Positions 10,256 through 20,927 of a stretch of DNA of 64,000 nt are shown one piece after another. Made by a program: the position numbers and the translations under genes. Numbering within the stretch: position 1 is the stretch's first letter; each line of letters opens with the position of its first letter. Under the pieces are notes generated by a model. It did no database searches, was not told the origin of the DNA, and worked only from the letters and a program-made list of their open reading frames with translations. The stretch is taken from NCBI GenBank assembly GCA_902597335.1, contig CACJXK010000003.1, positions 1 to 64,000 on the forward strand, in the 5' to 3' direction. The DNA is from an uncultured Pelagibacteraceae bacterium. Lineage in GTDB: Bacteria; Pseudomonadota; Alphaproteobacteria; Pelagibacterales; Pelagibacteraceae.

Positions 10256-10648
10256 ATGTTTAAAAAAATTTTAATACTTACAATTTGCATGTTTGCATTC
10301 AATGTGAATGCAATGGAAAAGAAAACAACATTTGACCAAGAATTGTTTAACAAAGCTAAATCAGAGGGAAAAGTTATAGTGATTAGTTCTTGGATAGAAT
10401 ATTGCTCATCGTGTGCAAAACAAATGAAAATTTTACAAACAGCGAAAAAAGAAGGTGAGTTATCAGATATTAAATTTGATAATATTGAGTATTTTTCATT
10501 TGATGTAATGAATAGAGATATTGCTGATGCTTTCAATGTGATTTATCAGACTACTCTATTAATTTTCAAGGATGGCAAAGAAGTTTATAGAAGTATCGGC
10601 GAAACTACAGAAGATTTAATTTATGAGGCTTTAAAAGCTTCAATTTAA
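10256..10648 (+). CDS. Secreted thioredoxin-like protein (DsbD C-terminal-like)
   Basis: Signal peptide; SSWIEYCSSCAKQMK CxxC. Confidence 0.75.
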   Translation: MFKKILILTICMFAFNVNAMEKKTTFDQELFNKAKSEGKVIVISSWIEYCSSCAKQMKILQTAKKEGELSDIKFDNIEYFSFDVMNRDIADAFNVIYQTTLLIFKDGKEVYRSIGETTEDLIYEALKASI

Positions 10649-10672
10649 AAAAATAATTAAAATTATTAAATA

Positions 10673-13198
10673 TTATTCGTTTCTGACAAGTGGATAAACT
10701 TTTGGACTTAAGTATTTAAGGTTTGTCAATATTATAAGAGCAAGTGTTGTACAGCCCACACCGATTATTACATATAAAAATATATCAAATTCGAATAACC
10801 AATTGAGTTGAAAAATATTCTCAATAATAAACTTTGATGCTATTACAGAAAAAATAGTAGAAAATAATATTATAGATAAAAAAGATATTATGAATTCAAT
10901 AATTGAAGACATTAAAATTTCTTTTTTTGAAAAACCTATAATTTTAAAAATAAGATTTTGAAATGTTTTAATTTTTCCTTGAACAATAATTGCACTTGAA
11001 ATTACAACTAAGCCAATAATTACTGTGACAGCTGAAATTATACTAACCGCTACAAAAACTTTATTAAGCACATCAGTTACTTTTGACAAATAATCAGAAA
11101 TTTTTATTATTGATACACTTGGGAATTGGTCTAAGAAATTAACTTCATTGAAATTTTCAGTTTCTTTAAATTTTATTGTAGATAGGTACTCATGTGGAAT
11201 ATTTTTTGCGAATTGTGGATTAAGCAACATTGCAAAGTTAATACTTAAATCTTGATAATTCACCAATCTAAAATTAACTACTTCTCCTTCAATTTCTCTA
11301 CCATAAATTCTAAGTGTAAACTTATCACCAATTTTTACTCCAAAGTCTTTTGCAACTTTGCTATCTAATGAAATTTGCAATTTGTTAGGTTGTGAAGTGT
11401 CCCACCAACTACCCTCTAAAATTGGATTATCTTTTGGGATTGTATCTGTCCAAGAAACTCTTCTATCATTCATAATTACCCAATAACTATCATTAGTATT
11501 TGATATATAGGTTTTAGGATCTACTCCATTAATCTTAACAATTCCTGCCGACACCATAGGAACAATTTCTATTTCAGCATCTTTATCTGCTTCATTTATA
11601 GTTTTTAGAAATAAATCTTTCTGATTATTTTGAATACCTAAAAAAAAATAATCTGGTGCAATGTCTGGAATTGATTTTGCTATTTCTCTTTTAAAGTTAG
11701 AGCCCACAAATGCTAATGTCAGCAACAATGTCATTCCTAGTCCAAGAGACATAATAGTTATTGGTGTAATGCTTTTTGATTGAGTAATATTTTTAACAGC
11801 TATTTTTGAAGATATTCGAAGATTAATTAGATTGTTCCTCAGTAATAATATTATTAGACGGGAAACATAAAAAAATATAGCTAGACATACAAAGAAGGAG
11901 GCAAAATAAATCAAACTGTAATATGGGATAGAGGACCTAAATGCAAACAAGCTAATTAGAATAGCCAGTAGAAATAGACTTAATATTATTGACTTTTTTG
12001 AATATTTAAACTGCAAACTTTGAAAAACATTTCTAAACAAACTAGAGGCTTTAATTTGGTCAATAGAATTAACAGTTGGGATTGAAAATATTATTATTAC
12101 CAATAATCCAACTAAAAAAACTATTGATAAATTTGTTAATGAAAAAGAGGCCTCAATATTTAATCCAAGTCCATCTGATATATATTTATCTACAATTGGC
12201 ACCAATAGGAAACTTAATCCATAAGCAATTAGTGAAATAACAAATAAAATGATAAATAATTGCAAATAATAAACGGTCTTAATATTTACAGAATTAATCC
12301 CTATTGCTTTTTGAACTGCAATTGATGAATTTTTTTGATTAATAAATGAAAGAAGGGTATTTGCAATTCCTATTCCAGCAATAAGCATAGCGCTTATGGA
12401 TACCAATGACAAAAATTGTGAAAAATTATCAATAATTCTTTTAATTCCTCCAGCAGAATTTTCTGGATATCTTATTTTTACTTTATTATCATCTTTAAAA
12501 ATATTTATAATTTTATTTATTTTATTATCTTTGTTTTCGTTACTATCAAATCTAATTTTGTATTCATAATTCAAAAAGCTTCCCAAAGTATTTAGTTCTA
12601 AATTATCTAATGTTTTTTTTCCTGTAAGGGCAAAATCACCAAAAACAAAAGCTCCACCAATATCTGGCAGAGCTTTCACAATACCAATAACTTTAAATTC
12701 TTTATTTTGAACTTTAACGATATCATTAATTTTAAGTTTTAAGTTCTTAAATATATTTTCGTTTACCATTATGGTATTTTCAATTTTATTTAAATTTTTT
12801 AATGATCCACTTGGTTCATAAATTACATCTCCATATAGAGGGTAATTTTGATCTACTGCTTTAATTCTTGTAAATGATGTTTTATTATTTTTTTTTTTTG
12901 TTGTTGAAATCATTGTGCTGAATTCAACCATTTGCGATACTGTGGAAAAACTTCTAACCTGATTGATTAAACTTCTGTCACCTTCTTTATTATTGTAATC
13001 AATTTCTAAATCACCTCCTAAAAGAACTTTTGAATTTTCATCAAGTTCATTTTCTAAACTATCCTCGATAGTAAGAATGGCACTAAGTATAAATAGGCTT
13101 ATTAATAATGTAATAATAATACTTAATATTTTTGAGTAACTTCTAGATAAATCTCGAAATGCGTATCCAGAGTAAAGACTTAAATCATTTATTTTCAC
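10673..13198 (-). CDS. FtsX-like ABC permease (YbbP family)
   Basis: 841 aa, MacB-like core, paired FtsX domains. Confidence 0.85.
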   Translation of the reverse strand: MKINDLSLYSGYAFRDLSRSYSKILSIIITLLISLFILSAILTIEDSLENELDENSKVLLGGDLEIDYNNKEGDRSLINQVRSFSTVSQMVEFSTMISTTKKKNNKTSFTRIKAVDQNYPLYGDVIYEPSGSLKNLNKIENTIMVNENIFKNLKLKINDIVKVQNKEFKVIGIVKALPDIGGAFVFGDFALTGKKTLDNLELNTLGSFLNYEYKIRFDSNENKDNKINKIINIFKDDNKVKIRYPENSAGGIKRIIDNFSQFLSLVSISAMLIAGIGIANTLLSFINQKNSSIAVQKAIGINSVNIKTVYYLQLFIILFVISLIAYGLSFLLVPIVDKYISDGLGLNIEASFSLTNLSIVFLVGLLVIIIFSIPTVNSIDQIKASSLFRNVFQSLQFKYSKKSIILSLFLLAILISLFAFRSSIPYYSLIYFASFFVCLAIFFYVSRLIILLLRNNLINLRISSKIAVKNITQSKSITPITIMSLGLGMTLLLTLAFVGSNFKREIAKSIPDIAPDYFFLGIQNNQKDLFLKTINEADKDAEIEIVPMVSAGIVKINGVDPKTYISNTNDSYWVIMNDRRVSWTDTIPKDNPILEGSWWDTSQPNKLQISLDSKVAKDFGVKIGDKFTLRIYGREIEGEVVNFRLVNYQDLSINFAMLLNPQFAKNIPHEYLSTIKFKETENFNEVNFLDQFPSVSIIKISDYLSKVTDVLNKVFVAVSIISAVTVIIGLVVISSAIIVQGKIKTFQNLIFKIIGFSKKEILMSSIIEFIISFLSIILFSTIFSVIASKFIIENIFQLNWLFEFDIFLYVIIGVGCTTLALIILTNLKYLSPKVYPLVRNE

Positions 13199-13859
13199 TT
13201 ATTACTCCATCTTTAATAATGATTTTTCTTTTTGTTAAATTAGCCAAATTATTGTCGTGAGTAACCATTATTAAACTTGCATTTTCATCTTCAATATAAT
13301 TAAAAAGTAAACTAGAAATTTTGTCTGTATTTTCACTATCTAAGTTACCAGTAGGCTCATCCGCTAAAATTAGCTCTGGTTTCATTGCAACAGACCTTGC
13401 AATGGCAACCCTCTGTTGTTCGCCTCCTGAAAGTTGGCTTGGAAAATTATTAAATCTATTACTTAAACCAAACCTATCTAAAATTTCTTTTGCTTTCGCT
13501 GTTGGATTATCAAATTTATTTATTTCTAAGGATAGGCTAACATTTTCAAGTGCAGTATAATTTGGTATTAAATAAAAGGATTGAAATACTATTCCTATAT
13601 TTTTTCTTCTAATTTTAGAAATTTCATCCTCATTCATTTTAGACAACTCTGAATCTCTAAAAAAAATATTTCCTGATGATACTTTTTCTAGACCTCCGAT
13701 CAACATGATTAAACTTGTTTTGCCTGAACCACTTTCCCCAACTACTGAAATAGTTTCTTTATTATCTGCTTCGAAACTAATATTTTTTAAAATATTTATA
13801 GACTTGCTGTCTATTGTATAATTTAAATTAACATTAGATAATTTTAAAAGTTTACTCAT
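13185..13859 (-). CDS. ABC transporter ATP-binding protein (YbbA/LolD family)
   Basis: [10 protein letters not shown] Walker [25 protein letters not shown]; start at 13859 preferred to ORF start 13916. Confidence 0.85.
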   Translation of the reverse strand: MSKLLKLSNVNLNYTIDSKSINILKNISFEADNKETISVVGESGSGKTSLIMLIGGLEKVSSGNIFFRDSELSKMNEDEISKIRRKNIGIVFQSFYLIPNYTALENVSLSLEINKFDNPTAKAKEILDRFGLSNRFNNFPSQLSGGEQQRVAIARSVAMKPELILADEPTGNLDSENTDKISSLLFNYIEDENASLIMVTHDNNLANLTKRKIIIKDGVISENK

Positions 13860-14469
13860 GATAAAAAAATTAATTATAAAAATAATTGTTTTATTAATAC
13901 CAGCATTTGTAGCCAAAGCCGATTACAAAGTTGTCTTATTTGGTGATAGCCTTATGTCAGGTTATGGTTTAGATAAAAAATATCATTTATCGAATGTGCT
14001 TGAGAAAAATTTAAATAAAAAAGGCTTAAAAGTAAAAGTGATCAATGCAAGTGTATCAGGAGATACATCTGCTGGAGGTTTAAACAGGATTGACTGGACA
14101 ATTAGTGAAAAGAATATTGACATAATTTTATTATGCCTTGGTGCAAATGATATGTTGCGTGGAATAAGTCCAAATGAAACCAAAAAAAATTTAGATCAAA
14201 TTATAATAAAAATATTAAATAAAAAAATTCAAATAGTTATTGCTGGAATGATTGCACCTGAAAGTCATGGAAAAGATTATAAAAATGAATTTGATAAAAT
14301 TTTTAAAAGTTTGTCTGTCAAATATGAAATGGATTTTATACCTTTCTTGCTAGATGGAGTTGCTTTAAATCCTGATTTAAATTTAGATGATGGTATGCAT
14401 CCAAATGAAAAAGGTGTCATAGTAATAAGTAAAAATATAGAGAAAAAACTACTTAGTATTCTTGATTAA
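13858..14469 (+). CDS. tesA: SGNH arylesterase/acyl-CoA thioesterase I (TesA-like)
   Basis: FGDSLMSGYGL, LGANDMLRG, DGMHPNEKG. Confidence 0.85.
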   Translation: MIKKLIIKIIVLLIPAFVAKADYKVVLFGDSLMSGYGLDKKYHLSNVLEKNLNKKGLKVKVINASVSGDTSAGGLNRIDWTISEKNIDIILLCLGANDMLRGISPNETKKNLDQIIIKILNKKIQIVIAGMIAPESHGKDYKNEFDKIFKSLSVKYEMDFIPFLLDGVALNPDLNLDDGMHPNEKGVIVISKNIEKKLLSILD

Positions 14470-15581
14470 TTTAACGCATCTCGAGCAGTTAAATAATCAT
14501 ATCCAAAAACGTCCGCGACTGCCTTATATGTAATTTGTCCTTTATGCACATTTAGTCCAGCTAAAAAATTATGATCATCTTTTAATGCTTTATGATATCC
14601 ATCATTTGCTAGTTTTGTTAAGAAAGGTAAAGTTGCTTTATTTAATGCTAAAGTTGAAGTTCTAGGTACTCCACCTGGCATATTTGCAACACAATAATGT
14701 ACAATGTCATCAACAATATAAGTTGGTTCTGCATGAGTTGTGGGTTTGCTTGTTTCAACACATCCACCTTGATCAATTGCAACATCGACAATAACTGATC
14801 CACGTTTCATATTTTTAATCATTTTCTTAGTAACTAATTTAGGAGCCTCCGCACCTGGAATTAAAACTCCACCAACTAAAAGATCACATTTAGAAATTAA
14901 TTTTTCCAAGTCTGTCTTATCACTTAATTGAGGAATAATCTTATCACCAAACATTTCAGTCAATTGTTTCAATCTAGCCTCTGATTTATCAACAACATGT
15001 ACTTTTGCTCTCATTCCAGTTGCTATTATTGCAGCATTTTCACCAACTACACCTCCACCAAGTATAACTACTTCTGCTGGATCTCCACCAGGAGCACCTC
15101 CTAACAATATTCCTCTGCCCTTTTGATTTTTTTCTAAACAATGTGCACCTGCTTGTACTGACATTCTACCAGCAACAGCGCTCATGGGCGCTAATAGAGG
15201 CAGTCTCCCATTATCATCTGTAACAGTTTCGTAAGCTATACAAATTGATTTTGAATCTACTAATCCCTTAGTTAATTCTTTTGCTGCTGCTAAGTGCAGG
15301 TAAGTAAAAACTATTTGATTTTCTTTAATCATTTTGACTTCATTTGAAAGAGGTTCTTTCACTTTTACAATTACATCCGCATCATTAAATATATCCTCTG
15401 CTTGATTAACTATTTTTGCTCCAGCAGACTTGTATTGATCGTTTTCAAAACCTGCTTCGTATCCTCCATTATTTTCAACTAATACTTCATGACCATTAGA
15501 TATAAGGGTTTTAACACTTTCAGGAGTTAAGCCGACTCTGTTTTCTTGAGGTTTTATTTCCTTTGGAACACCTATTTTCAT
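14466..15581 (-). CDS. ald: Alanine dehydrogenase
   Basis: MKIGVPKEIKPQENRVGLTPESV; GGGVVGENAA; PGGVPRTST. Confidence 0.95.
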   Translation of the reverse strand: MKIGVPKEIKPQENRVGLTPESVKTLISNGHEVLVENNGGYEAGFENDQYKSAGAKIVNQAEDIFNDADVIVKVKEPLSNEVKMIKENQIVFTYLHLAAAKELTKGLVDSKSICIAYETVTDDNGRLPLLAPMSAVAGRMSVQAGAHCLEKNQKGRGILLGGAPGGDPAEVVILGGGVVGENAAIIATGMRAKVHVVDKSEARLKQLTEMFGDKIIPQLSDKTDLEKLISKCDLLVGGVLIPGAEAPKLVTKKMIKNMKRGSVIVDVAIDQGGCVETSKPTTHAEPTYIVDDIVHYCVANMPGGVPRTSTLALNKATLPFLTKLANDGYHKALKDDHNFLAGLNVHKGQITYKAVADVFGYDYLTARDALN

Positions 15582-15590
15582 ATAAGTGAG

Positions 15591-16934
15591 TTAGTTTTTT
15601 TTACTTTTAGAGTAATTCGTAATTCCTGTTCTAAGTTTATCGATTATTTCATCAATATGTTTCTTTTCACAAATGAACATTGGAGCAATAATTAAACAAT
15701 CTCCAGTAGCTTTAAAATTGACGCCAGCTTCATAACAATGTTTAAAACAAGTAAATCCAGCCGCTCCTGGTTTTTTATCCATTTTAATGTCAATTCCACC
15801 CATCATTCCATATCCTCTTATATTATCCACTACATCAATATCTTTTAAAGACATTAAGCCTTCTTGAAAATAAGGAGCCAAATTTTTTGCTCTATTAAAT
15901 ATGTCTTCCTTATCAAAAATATCTTGGACAGCTAATCCTGCTGCAACAGAAACTGGTATCCCAGAATAAGTATAGCCATGAAATAGTTCAATTGAACCTT
16001 TTGGTGACCCATCCATTACTGTGTCATAAATTTCTTCCTTGCAAGCAACTGCTCCTAGAGGACTAATTCCATTTGTTGTAGCCTTAGCCATAGTAATTAT
16101 GTCAGGTGTTACTCCGTACTCTTGAGATGCAAATGGTGAACCTGTTCTTCCCCACCCTGTAATTACTTCATCAAAAATTAAAAGAATACCGTGTTTGTCA
16201 CATATCTCTCTAAGTCTTTGCAAGTATCCTTTTGGAGGAACAAGTGTTCCTGTTGATCCTGCAATCGGTTCAACTATGCATGCAGCAATATTTTCAGATC
16301 CAAAGTTAGTACAAATTCTTTCAAGATCTTCAGCTATCTCAGCTCCAGTTTCTGGTTGTCCAGAAACAAATTTATGTTCTGGTAAATGAGTATGTCTCAT
16401 GTGAACAACTCCTGGCATTAAAACACTCGCAAAAGTTTTGACGTTATTAATCATTCCACCAACTGAGGTAGCACCAATATTCATACCGTGGTAAGCTCTT
16501 TCTCTTCCTACAAATCTAAATCTTTGTCCTTCACCTCTAGCCTTATGATAAGCAACTGAAATTTTAATTGCTGTTTCAACAGCAGTTGATCCACATATAG
16601 TATAAAAAATTCTATTCAAATTTCCTGGTGTATGTTTTGAAATTCTTGTGGCAAGTTCAAATGAACCACCAAAGCCTTGTTGAAAGGGTTGAGCGTAATC
16701 AACAGTTCTTAATTGTTTTGTTATAGCCTCAATAATTTCTTCTCTTCCATGGCCTAATGGATTACAAAATAAACCCGAACTCGCATCTATTTGAGTTTGT
16801 CCTTGATGATTTTTTAAATAAACTCCTTTTGCCTCTACTATCAATCTTGGATTTGCTTTAAAATCTCTATTTGAAGAGAATGGCATCCAATGTTCATTTA
16901 ATGAATTTGGTATTTGTGGTTTTTCAGAACTCAT
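15591..16934 (-). CDS. tpa: Class III aminotransferase, probable taurine:pyruvate aminotransferase
   Basis: PLP class III motifs (LLIFDEVITGWGRTG); next to ald and tauABC. Confidence 0.75.
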   Translation of the reverse strand: MSSEKPQIPNSLNEHWMPFSSNRDFKANPRLIVEAKGVYLKNHQGQTQIDASSGLFCNPLGHGREEIIEAITKQLRTVDYAQPFQQGFGGSFELATRISKHTPGNLNRIFYTICGSTAVETAIKISVAYHKARGEGQRFRFVGRERAYHGMNIGATSVGGMINNVKTFASVLMPGVVHMRHTHLPEHKFVSGQPETGAEIAEDLERICTNFGSENIAACIVEPIAGSTGTLVPPKGYLQRLREICDKHGILLIFDEVITGWGRTGSPFASQEYGVTPDIITMAKATTNGISPLGAVACKEEIYDTVMDGSPKGSIELFHGYTYSGIPVSVAAGLAVQDIFDKEDIFNRAKNLAPYFQEGLMSLKDIDVVDNIRGYGMMGGIDIKMDKKPGAAGFTCFKHCYEAGVNFKATGDCLIIAPMFICEKKHIDEIIDKLRTGITNYSKSKKN

Positions 16935-17162
16935 AATTATTTAAAAATTGTTAATTATACTCTCTCATAGACTAATTTAAAAAAATAGAAAATAATTAAT
17001 GCGCACATTTAATATGTGTTTAGGTAATATACGATACAACCTACAATTGAACCCATTTTAGACATCTTCATTTACCTGTGGTTATGATGCCTACAAAATT
17101 CATTTACTTATATTCAAAATTGAACTTAAATAACGCTAATTAAATTTAATTAAGGAGACAAA

Positions 17163-18104
17163 ATGAAGAAAATAATTAGTTTTATTTTAGGAAGTTTATT
17201 TGCTCTTAACCTATCAATTTCAGCTGCAAATGCTGCTGCAAATGAAGTTAGGGTTGCATACTTTCTAGAATGGCCTAGTCCAAATCTAGAGGACATGCAA
17301 AAAAAGAATTTTGCTAAAGCTCTTGGAGTTCCAGTAAAATGGACGAACTTCACAAATGGTGGAGCAATGACAGATGCAATGCTAGCAGGAGACATTGATA
17401 TATCATATTCACAAGGGCTAGTGCCTTTTATTAATGCTGTAAAATCTAATGCACCTATCAAGTTAGTTGATATTGCTATGGAATACGGAATGGGGGGAAC
17501 TACTTGTGTTACATCTAACGCTTCTGGAATTACAAAAGCAAATGCAACAGAATTAGAAGGTAAAAAAGTTGCAGTTCCACTTGGAACAATGGCTGAATAT
17601 GTATTTGATGAAAGTATGAAAGTTGTTGGAGCTGACAGAAGTAAAATGGATATAATTCAAATGGACCCTGAAGAAGGTGCTGCTGCGTTAGTAAGTGGTG
17701 ATGTTGTAATGGCATGTTTATTTGGTGGTAACTCTATCAAAGCAGCAGTAGCTGTTGGTTCGAGACTACTAACAGTAGATGAAGCAAGAGCAGCTGGAAT
17801 TCTAGGAATAGATATTACTTCAGTAACTGATAAATTTATGAAGGAAAACCCTGGAATGTTAAGAACTTTCATAGAAGTAACTCACGAAGCAAATGACAGA
17901 TACAGAGCAGGTAAGAGTGATATGAATGCTATGTCTAAAGCTTCTGAAATGAAAGTTGCAGATATGAAAGAAACTTTAAGTGGATTTAAATTTTTAACTC
18001 CAGAAGAAACTAAACAATCTATGGAAAGTGGAAACCTTGATGCATTCTTAAAAGGAATGGGAACGCCTGGTGGAAATGTAGATACAAGTTTCTTACCTTT
18101 ATAA
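17163..18104 (+). CDS. tauA: Taurine ABC transporter substrate-binding protein
   Basis: Signal peptide; EVRVAYFLEWPSPN...; operon with tauB/tauC. Confidence 0.85.
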   Translation: MKKIISFILGSLFALNLSISAANAAANEVRVAYFLEWPSPNLEDMQKKNFAKALGVPVKWTNFTNGGAMTDAMLAGDIDISYSQGLVPFINAVKSNAPIKLVDIAMEYGMGGTTCVTSNASGITKANATELEGKKVAVPLGTMAEYVFDESMKVVGADRSKMDIIQMDPEEGAAALVSGDVVMACLFGGNSIKAAVAVGSRLLTVDEARAAGILGIDITSVTDKFMKENPGMLRTFIEVTHEANDRYRAGKSDMNAMSKASEMKVADMKETLSGFKFLTPEETKQSMESGNLDAFLKGMGTPGGNVDTSFLPL

Positions 18105-18126
18105 TTTAAAGAGTAGAAATATTTAA

Positions 18127-18160
18127 TAGGCGCTAACTAAAATTAGCGCCTATTTTTTTT
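18127..18160 (+). terminator. Intercistronic hairpin with T8 between tauA and tauB
   Basis: TAGGCGCTAA-CTAAAA-TTAGCGCCTA followed by TTTTTTTT. Confidence 0.8.
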
Positions 18161-18187
18161 AACAAAATTTTTATATAAAGTTATCTT

Positions 18188-18985
18188 ATGAGTGACTTAG
18201 TTTCCCAAGATCTGAATATGATCTTTAAAACGCCAAAAGGCGAGACTGTTCATGCGTTAAAAGATGTAAGTTTCACTCTGAAAAAAGGTGAACTACTTAC
18301 AGTTTTAGGACCTTCGGGTTGTGGGAAAACTACACTTTTAAATATAGCAGCTGGATTTTTAAGACCGACGTCCGGTTCTATCGTTCTTGGAGGAAAGGAA
18401 ATTAATGGCCCTGGTGTAGAACGAGGAATGGTATTCCAACAGGGAGCTTTATTTGAATGGTTAACGGTTGCTGAAAATGTTGACTTCGGCCTAAGGATGA
18501 AAAAAGAAGATCCAATTAAAACAGCTAAAAGAGTTGATGAATGGCTAGAAATTGTTGGATTAAAAGGTTTTGGTAATACTCCTACATACCAATTATCAGG
18601 AGGTATGCAGCAGAGAGTTGCACTTGCAAGATGTCTTATAAACGATCCAGATTTAATATTAATGGACGAGCCATTGGGTGCTCTTGATGCTTTGACAAGA
18701 GAAAAAATGCAATCTTTAGTTCTTAAGATTTGGAAAGAAACGGGAAAAACAATTATTTTAATTACTCACTCAGTAGAGGAGGCATTGCTGCTTGGTGAAA
18801 GATTATATGTAATGGCACCAAGACCAGGTAGAATACATAAAGAGTACAATCTTCCTTTTGCAGAAATGGGTTTAAAAGAGGATTTAAGAGAAATTAAAAA
18901 GAATAAAGAATTTTCATCTAAACGTGAGGAAATATTATCCATGATTTGGAACATGGAAGAAGAAATAATGGGGAAAGAAAATTAA
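18188..18985 (+). CDS. tauB: Taurine ABC transporter ATP-binding protein
   Basis: GPSGCGKTTL; LSGGMQQRVALARC. Confidence 0.9.
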   Translation: MSDLVSQDLNMIFKTPKGETVHALKDVSFTLKKGELLTVLGPSGCGKTTLLNIAAGFLRPTSGSIVLGGKEINGPGVERGMVFQQGALFEWLTVAENVDFGLRMKKEDPIKTAKRVDEWLEIVGLKGFGNTPTYQLSGGMQQRVALARCLINDPDLILMDEPLGALDALTREKMQSLVLKIWKETGKTIILITHSVEEALLLGERLYVMAPRPGRIHKEYNLPFAEMGLKEDLREIKKNKEFSSKREEILSMIWNMEEEIMGKEN

Positions 18986-20911
18986 ATGTTAACCCAAATA
19001 GTAACAATACTAATTTTTGTATCTATTATTGGATGTATACTTTATGGGAGAAGACTTATTCAAACTGAAAAAGTTGATGCAGTATTTGGTAATCCAGAAA
19101 GAGCCAAAGGAGGAACACACTGGGTTATTGTTGGTAGTGCTGCAATATTATTAGTTTGGCTTTATTATTCATGGGATATTGCAAAAGGGTTTTATCCAAA
19201 ATCTGCAAATGAATTATGTCAAGTTGCAAAAATAAATGAATCGTTATTAGGATTAAAATATCAATTTCCTATCGAAGAAAGAGAATTTAAAAGTACCTCA
19301 ATTATTAAAATCGAGAACAAAAATCTAAAAAAAATTACATCTGAAATACAGAATTCTAAAGATTTAAATAATCAACAAAAAACAATTTTAGTTAGTTTTA
19401 TAAACAAGACTAAACAATTAATACCTCTTTTAACAAATGAAGATTTAATTGAAATGGATACAAAAATAAAAATTGATGAGATGACTAAAGAAATAAGACT
19501 TTTAAGTTCTAATTTTAAAAAGCAAGATTATCCATTTGAAACTAATGATCAAAAAAATGATAGACTTAAAGCAATTTCAGAACAGGGTGAATGGGGTATA
19601 ATTACAGTAAGATCTGGAACAGGATCAATAGAAAATACAATAGAAGTCCCATTTGTTGCTGAAACAGCAAAAGGATTGAAATTTCAAGCAGCAGCTGAAG
19701 AACTTAAAATCATAAATGATAAATTTTTTAAGTTGAGAAATCACAATCCACAATTCAAAAATTCTATAAAGCAATTAAAAGATGAAGTAAAAGCTTATAG
19801 AAAAAATCTAGATGACTCTGAAGAAATTGCATCTGATTATGCAAAAAATATTGTCAAAATTGCAAGAAGAATAGAATTTGCAAGTATTTATCCACCAAAT
19901 GCTCTAAATGAAATGCAAAAAGCAATTATTGAATTTGATAACCTTCAGGAAAGTGAGCAAGCTGGCCTAAGATTAATTGACATTCTTTTATTTCCAGCTG
20001 GAACAATTGTTGCTAGTGGACCAAGTTGTTCTGAACAAGGATCAGGAAGATGGCTTCCTAAACCTTCAGATACTTTTAATAAATTTATATTAATGTCTAA
20101 ACCAAGTGTAGGTTATAAAAATATCCCTCTTCTTTGGATAGAAATGATAGATGTTAGCTCAATTATTGGATTTATTTTACCAGATTGGATTGCTGATATT
20201 TTACCAGGTGAATATCCTGTTCATACCAGTGAGGGGATTGTTAAAGAAAACTTTAAAGGAAAAGTATTAAAAATTGTAACAGGTGATTTTAAATTATTTA
20301 AGATACCTGTTCCTTATGGTCATATCTGGGACTCCTTCTTAAGAGTATTATTAGGATTAGTTTTTGGAATAATTATTGGAGTGCCATTGGGTTTATTTAT
20401 GGGACTAAATAGATTTGCCAAAGGTTTCTTTGATCCTTTAATCGAACTATACAGACCTGTTCCACCATTAGCTTGGGCACCTTTGATAATTTCTGTTCTT
20501 GGAATTGATAATACAGGTAAAGTATTTTTATTATTTATGGTTTCATTATCAATTATGATTATATCAGCTAGAGCGGGAGCATCTGGGACACAACTTTCTA
20601 AAATTCATGCTGCACATTCGCTTGGGGCATCAAAAAGACAAATACTAAGGCATGTTATTTTTCCAAATTCTTTACCTGAAATTCTTACTGGAATAAGAGT
20701 CGCTGTAGGAATGTGTTGGGGAACTTTAGTTGCAGCAGAATTTTTAGCTGGAACAACAGGTATTGGTTTTGTTGAAAATGTTGCAAAAAAATATTTTCAA
20801 TATGAGGTAATTTGGATAACAATATTTATAATGGGTATGCTTGGTTTATTGTTTGATGTGACCTTAAGAAAAATAATAGACAAAACTATACCTTGGAGAG
20901 GCAAAGGTTAA
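18986..20911 (+). CDS. tauC: Taurine ABC permease with ~430-aa N-terminal extension
   Basis: C-terminal SsuC/TauC domain (YRPVPPLAWAPLIISVLGIDNTGKVFL); unusual long N-terminus. Confidence 0.85.
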   Translation: MLTQIVTILIFVSIIGCILYGRRLIQTEKVDAVFGNPERAKGGTHWVIVGSAAILLVWLYYSWDIAKGFYPKSANELCQVAKINESLLGLKYQFPIEEREFKSTSIIKIENKNLKKITSEIQNSKDLNNQQKTILVSFINKTKQLIPLLTNEDLIEMDTKIKIDEMTKEIRLLSSNFKKQDYPFETNDQKNDRLKAISEQGEWGIITVRSGTGSIENTIEVPFVAETAKGLKFQAAAEELKIINDKFFKLRNHNPQFKNSIKQLKDEVKAYRKNLDDSEEIASDYAKNIVKIARRIEFASIYPPNALNEMQKAIIEFDNLQESEQAGLRLIDILLFPAGTIVASGPSCSEQGSGRWLPKPSDTFNKFILMSKPSVGYKNIPLLWIEMIDVSSIIGFILPDWIADILPGEYPVHTSEGIVKENFKGKVLKIVTGDFKLFKIPVPYGHIWDSFLRVLLGLVFGIIIGVPLGLFMGLNRFAKGFFDPLIELYRPVPPLAWAPLIISVLGIDNTGKVFLLFMVSLSIMIISARAGASGTQLSKIHAAHSLGASKRQILRHVIFPNSLPEILTGIRVAVGMCWGTLVAAEFLAGTTGIGFVENVAKKYFQYEVIWITIFIMGMLGLLFDVTLRKIIDKTIPWRGKG

Positions 20912-20927
20912 AAATAAATTTTAAGAA

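Noticed and set aside
10243-10536. Minus-strand ORF overlapping thioredoxin-like gene
   Set aside because: Opposite strand has signal peptide and CxxC motif and is clearly the real gene.
17004-17018. CACAT-TTAAT-ATGTG inverted repeat upstream of tauA
   Set aside because: Arms only 5 bp in AT-rich DNA; could be an operator but too weak to claim.
17530-17715. Leu/Gln/His-rich ORF antisense to tauA
   Set aside because: Antisense low-complexity shadow.
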